A stretch of 6,074 bases of DNA from Phycisphaeraceae bacterium (GTDB lineage Bacteria; Planctomycetota; Phycisphaerae; Phycisphaerales; Phycisphaeraceae), in NCBI GenBank assembly GCA_016763955.1, contig JAESSU010000416.1, positions 1-6,074 on the forward strand, written 5' to 3'. Within the stretch, counting starts at the first letter, position 1. Each line of letters opens with the position of its first letter. The notes under the pieces are model-generated. The model saw only the letters and a list, made by a program, of their open reading frames with translations. It was not told the DNA's origin and did not search any database. Position numbers and translations under genes: made by a program. Below are positions 1 through 6,074 of this stretch, in pieces.

Positions 1-2
1 CA

Positions 3-586
3 ACCCATTCGTTAGGCTCATTTCTGAGCGTGGTCAACGCTCATGTCGAAAAAGTTAGTTGCTAGGCTAGGAACATCCTAACGATGAATGGTTTCGTAAA
101 GACACGATTTTTAAAAACCCATACAGTAACGAAATCGCTTTTGCACGATTGAGTAATGGGATGACCGCACGCTTTGGTGAGTTTCGTCGATGTGGTGATA
201 AAGCTTATGAGGGGCTTGAGCAATTGATTGGCACCGAAGGTTGTTTCTATGAAACAGATAGTGGGCAAGCTCAATGGGGCCAACGAAATGTAAAACAGCG
301 AACGCCCCTTACCACTGAACAGATGCGAGACCCTTTACCGGCTGAGGTTTTAAGTGCATGGGATTTGGATGAGCAAGGGAGTGCTTATGGTAATCACCAA
401 GGGTCGCACCCTTATTTAGTCCATGAATTTGTCGATGCAATTGCTCACAATCGAATCCCCGCAATCAATGCATGGGAAGCGGCCCGCTATCTTGCTCCAG
501 GTGTCATTGCACACAAATCTGCAATGAAAGATGGACAGTGGCTCGACGTTCCTGATTGGGGCGATGGGCAGAGTCATGGATGTTAA
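3..586 (+). CDS. Gfo/Idh/MocA family oxidoreductase, C-terminal part, frame-broken near its left end
   Basis: This is the C-terminal substrate-side domain of an NAD(P)-dependent sugar or cyclitol oxidoreductase of the Gfo/Idh/MocA family. The N-terminal Rossmann fold lies outside the window. Positions 3-62 read THSLGSFLSV...VEKVSC in one frame. The protein then continues in the next frame as EHPNDEWFRKDTIF, followed by SNEIAFARLSNGMTARFGEFRR, GTEG, HPYLVHEFVDAI and a short tail ending WLDVPDWGDG...TAA. That block order is typical of the family as found in planctomycete-like genomes. The join needs about one missing base at 60-63, and a TAG at 68-70 also lies in the downstream frame. If the gene is truly broken, a short product could start only at TTG 149 or ATG 158, and it would lack the cofactor domain. 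Substrate unknown. Family assignment is firm. Whether the break is real or a sequence error is undecided. Confidence 0.8.
61..71. repeat. Tandem 5-bp CTAGG duplication at the frame break of the oxidoreductase
   Basis: The bases GCTAGGCTAGG form two head-to-tail copies of CTAGG (62-66 and 67-71). They sit exactly where the oxidoreductase changes frame and where an in-frame TAG appears. Removing one copy puts the two flanking reading frames back in register but leaves one TAG. Alternatively, adding one C after TGC (60-62) and changing the TAG at 68-70 to a sense codon gives the family-like reading VSCLG-x-EHPND. The repeat is directly visible. Its role as the cause of the break is inferred. Confidence 0.6.
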
Positions 587-587
587 A

Positions 588-686
588 GTCGGCAAGGCTT
601 AAACGGTCATCTTCGCAGAGAATGACGGCTCGTCCGATGGCATTTCGTAGTTCGCGGACATTGCCCGACTAGGTATGTGCTTCGAG
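588..686 (-). pseudogene. Fragment of a sigma-54-dependent AAA+ activator (NtrC family)
   Basis: On the minus strand this stretch reads LEAHT-stop-SGNVRELRN, then AIGRAVILCEDDRLSLADF. It matches the end of the AAA+ domain of bacterial enhancer-binding proteins, whose conserved form is WPGNVREL-x-N-x-I/V-x-RAV-I/V-L with an acidic stretch after it. The TAG at 669-671 stands where the family has Trp of WPGN, so it is one transition away from TGG. Only about 33 codons remain: the Walker motifs, the GAFTGA loop and any DNA-binding helix are absent. The fragment is in the same frame as the DapA-like relic to its right (higher coordinates). Its left end runs into the last codons of the oxidoreductase on the other strand. 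It cannot be functional. It is either debris from a recombination event or an assembly chimera. Confidence 0.65.
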
Positions 687-1109
687 CATGACCACGCCTA
701 CGTCCGCGCCAGCATCAGCTCATTTTACAGCATGATGAAGAACTTCTTGGACACCACATCCAGAAATGCCTCCATGGATCACTGTATCCTTGGATACATC
801 TTCGCGTGCAGCTGCAACGAGCAATGCTCGACTGGTGCTGTCCAGAAGAGGGAGTTCGCCGGTTGACCCACAGATAAAAAGTTCATCGCAGCCACGATGT
901 ACAAGTTGCCTAGCAAGTACGGTCATCGCATGGGGGTCAATTTGTCCGGGATGCCAGCAGGGTGTGCTCGTGACTGCGAAAACGCCTCCGAATCGTCCCA
1001 GAGGGTTGTGTGCAGTTTGGGGTTTTAGGGTCGATGTTGTCGATGGCGTATGGGGTGTTGGTTTCATAGATTCGTGCTTTTTGGTGGTTGTGCTTTTGGC
1101 CATCGCCAT
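687..1109 (-). pseudogene. N-terminal part of a DapA/NanA-family lyase (dihydrodipicolinate synthase/N-acetylneuraminate lyase), truncated
   Basis: The minus-strand product begins with a polar Ser/Thr/Pro-rich leader and then shows LGRFGGVFAVTSTPC, GCDELFICGSTGELPLLD (GSTGE at 855-869), REDVSKDTVIHGGISGCGV and HHAVK. This is the first third of the TIM barrel of the pyruvate-dependent aldolase/lyase family. The GSTGE motif binds the pyruvate carboxylate in N-acetylneuraminate lyases, where the DapA enzymes usually have GTTGE. TGA at 720-722 interrupts the frame, which then goes on as ADAGADVGVVM before becoming an unrelated AAA+ sequence. The catalytic Tyr and the Schiff-base Lys lie in the lost part, so the product cannot be an active enzyme. 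The start is uncertain: ATG at 1109 or 1103, ATG at 1067, or TTG at 1130, none with a clear ribosome binding site. The leader is longer than usual for the family. Confidence 0.7.
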
Positions 1110-1131
1110 GCGGTGCGGTCTGTTTAGCAAT

Positions 1132-1165
1132 GCACCCCCTGATCACCTTGGTGATTAGGGGGTGC
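1132..1165. repeat. 34-bp near-perfect palindrome between gene A and the lyase relic
   Basis: The left arm GCACCCCCTGATCACC (1132-1147) and right arm GGTGATTAGGGGGTGC (1150-1165) are reverse complements except at one position, with TT between them. In plus-strand RNA the odd position is a G-U pair, giving a 16-bp stem around UU (equivalent to a CUUG tetraloop). In minus-strand RNA it is an A-C mismatch. The palindrome begins 43 bases past the stop of gene A and just precedes the possible start codons of the lyase relic. Neither side has a run of T, so it is not a textbook intrinsic terminator. It could be a transcript-stabilising or processing hairpin, a terminator of another type, or an operator for a dimeric regulator. 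Confidence 0.75.
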
Positions 1166-1207
1166 TATAAAGTGCTTAAAAGAAGCTAAAAATGTCAATA
1201 CTACTGA

Positions 1208-2188
1208 CTATTTTAGTGCGTGGCGAAGTGTCACGATTGCATCTGCCATTCGCTGGCGTAGGTCTAAATACCAAGCATCGTTTTGTGTCCAATTCGTATG
1301 GCCGTTAAACAGTCGGTCGATGTCGTTGCGAACCACGTTCGCGTTAGACGTGTCGATGTTTTTTGCTTTAGCCTGTGTCATGAGTTCTTCGAGCATCATT
1401 GCATAGTCGTAATCGGTTACAGATTCTCGAAACGTTTCAAGCCGAAGTGAAGGTGTAATGGTCCAGTTAGGCTTTGATGCTGGGCCGCTTCGACTGGGGG
1501 GATAAAAATATGCCAATGATCCGTTGGCATGTACCGTTAAAGGATCTTTCCACGGATTTTGCGATTCGCCGTACATATGTTGCCATCCGAAAGTTTCCCA
1601 GATGAGCAAACCACTTGCACCGCGACGGAAGATGCCCAAGCCGGTGATGCGGTTGTTAATTCCAGGTGCGTCAATGGCTAAGCGGCTTGACACGACGTAA
1701 TATTGCCAGAGGCTTTTGCGGTTACGTGAGATGTTGTAATCGTCGAAGTAGTAATCCATCCAACGATCATAGCTCTCGTCAAACTGGGGGACAAGGGTGT
1801 CAATTAGCCCATCAAAGCGTCGCTGTGATGGGTTATCTTCTTTCATTTCGGTGATCAGCTCGGACCCCTGAACACAAGCGATGACCTGAATTTGTGCTGT
1901 GAGCGGATCTGATTTAAGAAGACTCAGTAAGTTTTCTAATCTCGTTACATTGCTTGATTCATCGATAAGAATATGTACCTTGTCGAGCCATCCGTGTTCT
2001 TGAAGGTTCTTTGCGATACGATGAAAATATTTTAGGACGACATCATCCCATTGTGCTTTGGTGACTATCGTGGCTTTGTCTTTATAGTTTTTAGTGACTT
2101 CTCCATGAGCTATGAAGGTGCATTCACGAAACGTTTGCGAGCCAGTTGCAATAAACGGTGCGTTAGCATTGGGTTTGTCGAGTTGTTT
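1208..2188 (-). CDS. Gene A, C-terminal part: GH123/DUF4091-like catalytic domain
   Basis: This is the second half of gene A, about 325 codons in the frame ending at TAG 1208-1210. Joined to the first half across the T5 run at 2186-2190, it completes a 918-residue protein. It contains the second half of a (beta/alpha)8-type domain of the DUF4091/glycoside hydrolase 123 kind. VHILIDESSN carries the expected adjacent acidic pair (joined residues 668-669, bases 1958-1963). It is followed by DAPGINNRI, GLLIWE, NPWKDP, NGSLAYFYPP and SLRLETFRESVTDYDYAMMLEEL. The last block corresponds to the family's usual R-D-G-I-E-D-Y-E-Y and is degenerate here. In GH123 enzymes the Asp-Glu pair supports substrate-assisted cleavage of beta-N-acetylgalactosaminides. 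Specificity here is unknown. It was probably never translated alone: no convincing start lies at the head of this segment. Confidence 0.8.
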   Translation of the reverse strand, partial: KQLDKPNANAPFIATGSQTFRECTFIAHGEVTKNYKDKATIVTKAQWDDVVLKYFHRIAKNLQEHGWLDKVHILIDESSNVTRLENLLSLLKSDPLTAQIQVIACVQGSELITEMKEDNPSQRRFDGLIDTLVPQFDESYDRWMDYYFDDYNISRNRKSLWQYYVVSSRLAIDAPGINNRITGLGIFRRGASGLLIWETFGWQHMYGESQNPWKDPLTVHANGSLAYFYPPSRSGPASKPNWTITPSLRLETFRESVTDYDYAMMLEELMTQAKAKNIDTSNANVVRNDIDRLFNGHTNWTQNDAWYLDLRQRMADAIVTLRHALK

Positions 2189-3965
2189 TTCCCGGCAGGG
2201 CCAGGAACATGTTGGCGGCGATGGGATTGGTGTGGTAGATGCATAAGCTGTTGACTTTCTTTTCATCGATGAAGTGGCTAAGCGTTTCATTGAATTCGGT
2301 AAAATCCCAGTCGGTGAGTTTGATGAAGTTACCCGGTGCATCAACATTAAATCCCTTGGGTGGGGGCGTCCATTTTAGGCCGATCTCGCTATAGAGCTCG
2401 ACGCTTTTGGGGTAGGACTTGTTGTCAGCCATGATGTCGTAGTATCCGCGGGAGAGTTTTTTAACATTGTCTGGCGTGGGCTCGATACCGTGGTAGGACA
2501 TGATGCTGTGAATGGGTTCTTTATTGTGCATGCGTTTGATGAAGAATTGACCGCCCATATTCGATTTTAGCTTAGAGTATTCAGGTAGTTGAAAATCTGA
2601 GACGTTTAGCTCAACGGGGACGTTCACCGCTTTACCCATTTGGGTGGTAATGTTGATTGCACCTGTGTAGCGGCCGGGTTTTGTATCTGCTGGCACACGG
2701 AGGGTAACCCATATCGCACACGCTCCGTTTTTAGGTGCTAGGGATTGTTTGGTTACAGGAACCAGCGCATCGCCGACATCGCCTAGCCGTCTTGCGGGGG
2801 TGATGTACGATGTTTTTAAAATGGGAATATATTCAACGATGCTGACTTTAACCTGTTTGGCGGGGATCACGCCTTGGTCACCCACAAGGTTCACGGCTGT
2901 GACACCTGTTAGTGTTACAGGCTTTTTGGGTGTGAGCACGATTTGAAATGACTGCGCTTCGTTGGCTGCGGTGCTTAATTGCACAGCAGGTCGCGTGTCA
3001 GATGGGATTGTCATTTGGCGTGTGATTTTAACTGTTGATGCTGCGAAGCTGACACCCATCGATTCGGTGTCGGTGATGCGATACTGTGTGTTTCCGGTGT
3101 ACTTTTGTGCTTGGCCCAAGTTTTTGAGCGTTGCGACTGTTAGCGGAATTGCATCGATTCTCTTTTCGGGAATTTGTAAATGGTGGGAGCCCATGGGTTG
3201 GTAATAGATCACCAGCCGATGTGTTCCTGCTGATTTGAAATTCGCACAGAATGCGATGTTAGCCTTGCGCACCGAAAGGTCGGAAATATTAGCGGCGAAG
3301 CGCCCCGAGGTCTTTAGTAGTAACTCAGATCGATCAGGGATGAAGAGTCTTTGGTGCTGCGTGAGACTTAAGGGGAGCCGTGGGGGGAAAAACGAAATTT
3401 TGTAGTTGTATTTTCTCAGGCGAGTGCCAGCAGGATGGATGGCTTCATATTTAACAAGTGGGCACACGCTCTCCCCCGATGCGGTGTATTGAAGTATGTG
3501 AAACTTGTTGGGTATGACGCTGTACTGGGCGTAGCCGTTTTTATGTTGCTTAGGTGAACTGGCCATTTCCTTGCTATCAAGTGCAAGATACATGCCTGCC
3601 TGGACATTGTCATTGATCACGTTGCCATCTTTGTCGAGGGCAACAATGCGTAGGTCATTAAATGAAAAGTAGAGTGGATCATATTTAAATGATTCAAGTG
3701 CGTTGATCGCATCGGTAATGCGTGCAGCGTCAATGGGGAGCTGCTGCCAACCTGGCGAGTCACTTTGCACGGTCAAAGGCATACGGTATTGATAGAAGGT
3801 GTCGCCCCATGCGTTGGGGTCTGCGATATGCATCGGTGCGGTCACGGAGACTACTTTACCTAGACGCGATAGCGTCGAAACATCTGCTTGTGCATTGGCA
3901 TTTAATGTGATTGAAAGTAGGAACAATGCAAGAGCGGTGCTTGTCCAAAGTTGTGTGTGCGTCAT
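2163..3965 (-). CDS. Gene A, N-terminal part: secreted GH123/DUF4091-like hydrolase
   Basis: This is the first 593 codons of gene A. After the T5 run at 2186-2190 the frame is lost and seven unrelated residues precede a stop at 2163. ATG 3965 is chosen because AAGGA stands 8 bases before it and the product opens with a signal peptide. Residues about 30-320 form an extended N-terminal region that I cannot assign. Residues about 325-460 form the beta-sandwich that precedes the barrel in GH123-like proteins: ANEAQSFQIVL, IWVTLRVPADTKPGRYTG and VPVELNVSDFQLP. The catalytic barrel then begins and includes SEIGLKW and SLCIYHTNP. Removing one A (minus strand) gives MFLALPGK-QLDKPNANAP, continuing smoothly into the catalytic half. 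The protein would act outside the cytoplasm on a glycan. The family is clear, the substrate is not. It is the downstream member of a two-gene set with gene B. Confidence 0.82.
   Translation of the reverse strand: MTHTQLWTSTALALFLLSITLNANAQADVSTLSRLGKVVSVTAPMHIADPNAWGDTFYQYRMPLTVQSDSPGWQQLPIDAARITDAINALESFKYDPLYFSFNDLRIVALDKDGNVINDNVQAGMYLALDSKEMASSPKQHKNGYAQYSVIPNKFHILQYTASGESVCPLVKYEAIHPAGTRLRKYNYKISFFPPRLPLSLTQHQRLFIPDRSELLLKTSGRFAANISDLSVRKANIAFCANFKSAGTHRLVIYYQPMGSHHLQIPEKRIDAIPLTVATLKNLGQAQKYTGNTQYRITDTESMGVSFAASTVKITRQMTIPSDTRPAVQLSTAANEAQSFQIVLTPKKPVTLTGVTAVNLVGDQGVIPAKQVKVSIVEYIPILKTSYITPARRLGDVGDALVPVTKQSLAPKNGACAIWVTLRVPADTKPGRYTGAINITTQMGKAVNVPVELNVSDFQLPEYSKLKSNMGGQFFIKRMHNKEPIHSIMSYHGIEPTPDNVKKLSRGYYDIMADNKSYPKSVELYSEIGLKWTPPPKGFNVDAPGNFIKLTDWDFTEFNETLSHFIDEKKVNSLCIYHTNPIAANMFLALPGKTTRQTQC
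3891..3965 (-). other. Signal peptide of gene A
   Basis: The first 25 codons encode a short polar start, a hydrophobic core (ALALFLLSI) and the cleavage-type ending LNANA before QADV. This predicts Sec export with cleavage after residue 25 by signal peptidase I. The N-region lacks Lys or Arg and has only a His, which is slightly unusual. There is no lipobox Cys, so a lipoprotein is not predicted. Confidence 0.75.
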
Positions 3966-3973
3966 AGAAACGA

Positions 3974-3978
3974 TCCTT
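3974..3978 (-). promoter_or_regulatory. Ribosome binding site of gene A
   Basis: AAGGA on the minus strand lies 8 bases before the ATG at 3963-3965, a good Shine-Dalgarno match and spacing. It supports this start. It lies in the 53-bp gap between the stop of gene B and gene A, which fits translation of A from a shared B-A transcript. I see no convincing separate promoter in the gap. Confidence 0.65.
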
Positions 3979-4019
3979 GAAATATTGTAGCGGAGACGGT
4001 TAATTTAATGTAGTTACGG

Positions 4020-5623
4020 TTAATGCAATTGGGCTTGGAGTCGGACAATGGCTGACGCTACTGCTGCTCGTGTCTGCATCCAGTATGTTTCACCTAGTGA
4101 CCAACTGCGTGGGGTGATAAAGGGACGTTGCGTGGCAGCGATTGCAGCATCGGCGTCTGTCGTATTAATGTTTTGTTGTTTGGCCTGAGTGATTAGCTTC
4201 TTGAGAATAACAACGTATTCGAAGTCTTCGATACCATCGCGTGTTAGAAGCATACGAAGGCTAGGTACGATGGACATATCTTTTTCCGGTAACGCTTTGC
4301 CGAGTCGATTCGGTGGATAAAAATACGCCAACGAGCCATTGCCCCATGTCGTGTGCGGGTTTTCCCAGGGGTTGTATTGGATGTGATTTTTGGCGACGGT
4401 GGGATTGTTCCACCACATATTGATTGCCCAGATAGCAAGGCCCGTGCCACCAAAGGCCTGAACGCTCGGTGCCCAGAGGCGATGGTTGATTCCTGGAGAG
4501 TCGATCCATAGATGGGCTGTCCGTGTGTAATAGAACCACGTTTCTTTATTATCAAGCTGACGTTTTTTGATACCGACCGGCGAAACGACACCTGTTGCAT
4601 CGTTGTTAATCGGCGTAAGGATATCGATAATGTCGTGTAGATCATAGTAGGAAGGGGCATTGTACACATAGGCAAACGTGGGGACTTCACGTCCAACCTC
4701 GTCGGCACGAAAGGCTTTGATTAATTGTCGGACACCGCGATATGTGACTGGGCGTGGCTCATCAATGAGTAGGGTGCACCATTTTAAATAGCCGTTCTTT
4801 TTCATCCACTTTATACCGGGCAGATAACGATCAACGTGCTTTTGGACGATCTGTGGCGTTACCTGTTCCAGTGAAGGCCCGGACACGTGGCCGATGACAG
4901 TTGCATTAAAATGTAATTTGTTAAAGGCCCAGTCTGCTTCAGTTTTGTAAGTATTTATTGCTTCCTGTGGGGTGCTACCTCTCCCGTTGTTGTCTGGATG
5001 CCACACACCGGCGCTCATTGGGCCTGTGGGTGTGATGCGGTACTTGGCCATCGTTTCGATGTACGCTCGTGATAGCGCATATCGATCCTCTTTTGTTTCA
5101 GTTTTGTGATATGGAAATAGGAATCGGTTTGCATAGCGGGTGAATCGAAACGATGTACGGCAAGTCGATCGATCCGGTAGCGTAAAGTCCCAAACGGTTA
5201 AGGACACGGGCACAACAATCGGTAAATCTGACGTGATCAGACGGACTTCGCCATTGTATTGGCCCGGGGGAACGTTGCTAGGAACATGAATGTCGATCCA
5301 GATCAGTAGATTGTCATCGCCGGCTTTCAGTGTTACAGGTGAAAACGCCACAAGCGGATCAGGCAACAAACCTTTATAGTCAAACCGTGACGAACGGAGG
5401 TAATCAGATCTCGAAGGCTCAATAATTGGTACATACTTTGCTTGATGGATGTCAATGTTAGCAGAGGGAATACGTACGCCATCAGGTCCGATCAATTTTG
5501 CTTCGATGCGGTTGACGGTCACAGTCTCACGTGCTCGGAGTACAAGTTGGACGGCTTCACTTTCGTTGCGAGCACAGGCGAAGGTAACACGCTTTGCGGA
5601 TGATACTGGGGGCTGGCCCTGGG
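4020..5623 (-). CDS. Gene B, C-terminal part: GH123/DUF4091-like hydrolase with beta-sandwich and catalytic domain
   Basis: About 533 codons in the frame ending at TAA 4020-4022. Just after the frame change at 5621-5623 comes the GH123-type beta-sandwich: ARNESEAVQLVLRA, LLIWIDIHVPSNVPPGQYNG and VPVSLTVWDFTLPD. A full catalytic barrel follows. GYLKWCTLLIDEPRP holds the Asp-Glu pair (bases 4758-4763) in the classic I-D-E-P form. Further blocks are DSPGINHRLW, GGTGLAIWAINMWW, YNPWENP, NGSLAYFYPPNR and RDGIEDFEYVVILKKL, the last matching the family consensus closely. B therefore looks more canonical than A and the better candidate for an active glycosidase, with GH123 beta-N-acetylgalactosaminidases as the nearest characterised relatives that I know. 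True specificity is unknown. It is followed 53 bp later by the paralogue A on the same strand. Confidence 0.85.
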
Positions 5624-6074
5624 TAAAACACGCTGCGTTGGTGTCGCATACCAAAGGTCCACGTTGGTCTTGCCAGCGTCAAGTCGATACGTCGTGTCCG
5701 TATTGAGAAACTCTGTGGGGCCGGTTTTAGCGCTAATAAGCAATTGGGTAGGCAACGACGTTGCGACGTGTGATGGCGGTGACTGCGAAATGCCTTCGAG
5801 TAGCGCGTAGTATAGGAAATACTTTTGTCTACCTGCTGTCTTAACATCGACAACCAATGCGATCTCACATTCACGTAGACTTACATCATCAACACCGCCG
5901 GTGAATCGTTCGACGCGAACGAACACATCCGGGCTACTCCATAGTTTTTTGCTGCCGGTGTTGAAGTAGAACGCTTCGTTACGCCAAACAGTGGGTTCAA
6001 GGGGTGGATTCAATTCCGAAGCGCAACACCGGGGAGTAAAAGCATGACATCGTGAGTCTGGTAAATTGAGGTTA
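5519..6074 (-). CDS. Gene B, N-terminal part (5' end beyond the window)
   Basis: This is the upstream segment of gene B in a different frame, meaningful from the right edge down to 5621. Past that it only reads on to a chance stop at 5519. The blocks VDDVSLRECEIALVVDVKTAGRQKYFLYYALLEG and DTTYRLDAG line up with gene A's ISDLSVRKANIAFCANFKSAGTHRLVIYYQP and NTQYRITDT, so this is the same unassigned N-terminal region. Adding one C to the CCC (minus strand) at 5621-5623 gives QRVLP-QGQPPVSS and joins the two parts. A TTG at 6013 could be read as a start, but by comparison with A about 190 residues are still missing, so the real start and any signal peptide lie outside the window. Beyond about 6016 a different frame looks more protein-like, hinting at another indel. 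Confidence 0.7.
   Translation of the reverse strand, partial: NLNLPDSRCHAFTPRCCASELNPPLEPTVWRNEAFYFNTGSKKLWSSPDVFVRVERFTGGVDDVSLRECEIALVVDVKTAGRQKYFLYYALLEGISQSPPSHVATSLPTQLLISAKTGPTEFLNTDTTYRLDAGKTNVDLWYATPTQRVLPRASPQYHPQSVLPSPVLATKVKPSNLYSEHVRL

Noticed and set aside
600..722. Stop codon reassignment (TGA or TAG read as an amino acid)
   Set aside because: TAG ends gene A at a natural C-terminus, TGG is used normally for Trp, and the stops lie in a relic that is already truncated and hybrid.
675..1158. Open frames on the plus strand opposite the lyase relic (675-866 and 766-1158)
   Set aside because: Their products are Cys/Ser-rich and resemble no family, whereas the minus strand gives clear lyase motifs over the same bases.
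1193..1198. Perfect -35-like TTGACA on the minus strand after gene A
   Set aside because: No reasonable -10 hexamer lies 16-18 bases downstream. The nearest, TTATAG, is 22 bases away, so it is not called as a promoter.
2184..2196. Programmed ribosomal frameshifting at GGGAAAAAC in gene A
   Set aside because: The needed change is +1 (or -2), while the A-rich tract would favour -1 slippage. No stop-proximal stimulator is evident, and gene B breaks at a different place and in the opposite direction.
3996..4024. Direct repeat ACGGTTAAT (3996-4004 and 4016-4024) in the gap between B and A
   Set aside because: It is nine bases only, in an AT-rich gap, and overlaps the stop codon of B. Chance is likely and no other copy or symmetry supports an operator.
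4244..4708. Additional minus-strand open frames inside gene B
   Set aside because: They are out-of-frame shadows of the conserved catalytic domain, with low-complexity products and no start signals.
5615..5630. Programmed -1 frameshift at TTTTACCCAGG in gene B
   Set aside because: The direction fits -1, but no X-XXY-YYZ heptamer exists in the zero frame. A missing C in a homopolymer explains it more simply.

Overview
The window looks like part of a sugar-degradation locus from a PVC-type bacterium (Planctomycetota, Verrucomicrobiota or Lentisphaerota), probably an environmental or metagenomic assembly. This is an inference. It rests on the mix of protein families: GH123/DUF4091-like hydrolases in tandem, a Gfo/Idh/MocA oxidoreductase, a dihydrodipicolinate synthase/N-acetylneuraminate lyase (DapA/NanA) family protein, and a scrap of a sigma-54 activator. 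That mix is common in planctomycete-like genomes. Base composition is roughly balanced. No RNA gene, CRISPR array or transposase is visible.

Layout. The left end (1-586, + strand) is the C-terminal part of a Gfo/Idh/MocA oxidoreductase. Its 5' end lies outside the window, and near position 62-70 it is broken by a one-base frame change plus an in-frame TAG. From about 588 to 1109 (- strand) lies a composite relic. It joins the N-terminal third of a DapA/NanA-family lyase, in frame, to about 33 codons of a sigma-54-dependent AAA+ activator (the GNVREL region). The relic is interrupted by TGA and TAG. A 34-bp near-perfect palindrome (1132-1165) separates it from the rest. From 1208 to the right edge the - strand carries two tandem, divergent paralogues of secreted GH123/DUF4091-like hydrolases. 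Gene B (4020 to beyond 6074) lies upstream and gene A (1208-3965) downstream, with a 53-bp gap between them that holds the ribosome binding site of A.

Reading frames. Both hydrolase genes are split by single-base indels in short homopolymers: T5 at 2186-2190 in A and G3 at 5621-5623 in B. A second indel near 6016-6022 in B is possible. Conceptual repair gives an intact 918-residue gene A and at least 660 residues of gene B in this window. Both keep the adjacent Asp-Glu pair expected of the catalytic centre. Because the coding sequence on each side of these indels is well preserved, sequencing or assembly error is at least as likely as real decay. The 588-1109 relic is different: it joins unrelated gene pieces and has true in-frame stops, so it is either genuine genomic debris or an assembly chimera.

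How the genes might work together (inference). B and A would be exported glycosidases cutting an amino-sugar-containing or related polysaccharide. The oxidoreductase and the lyase-family protein would have belonged to the cytoplasmic breakdown of the released sugar. No known operon or named pathway can be assigned from the sequence alone.
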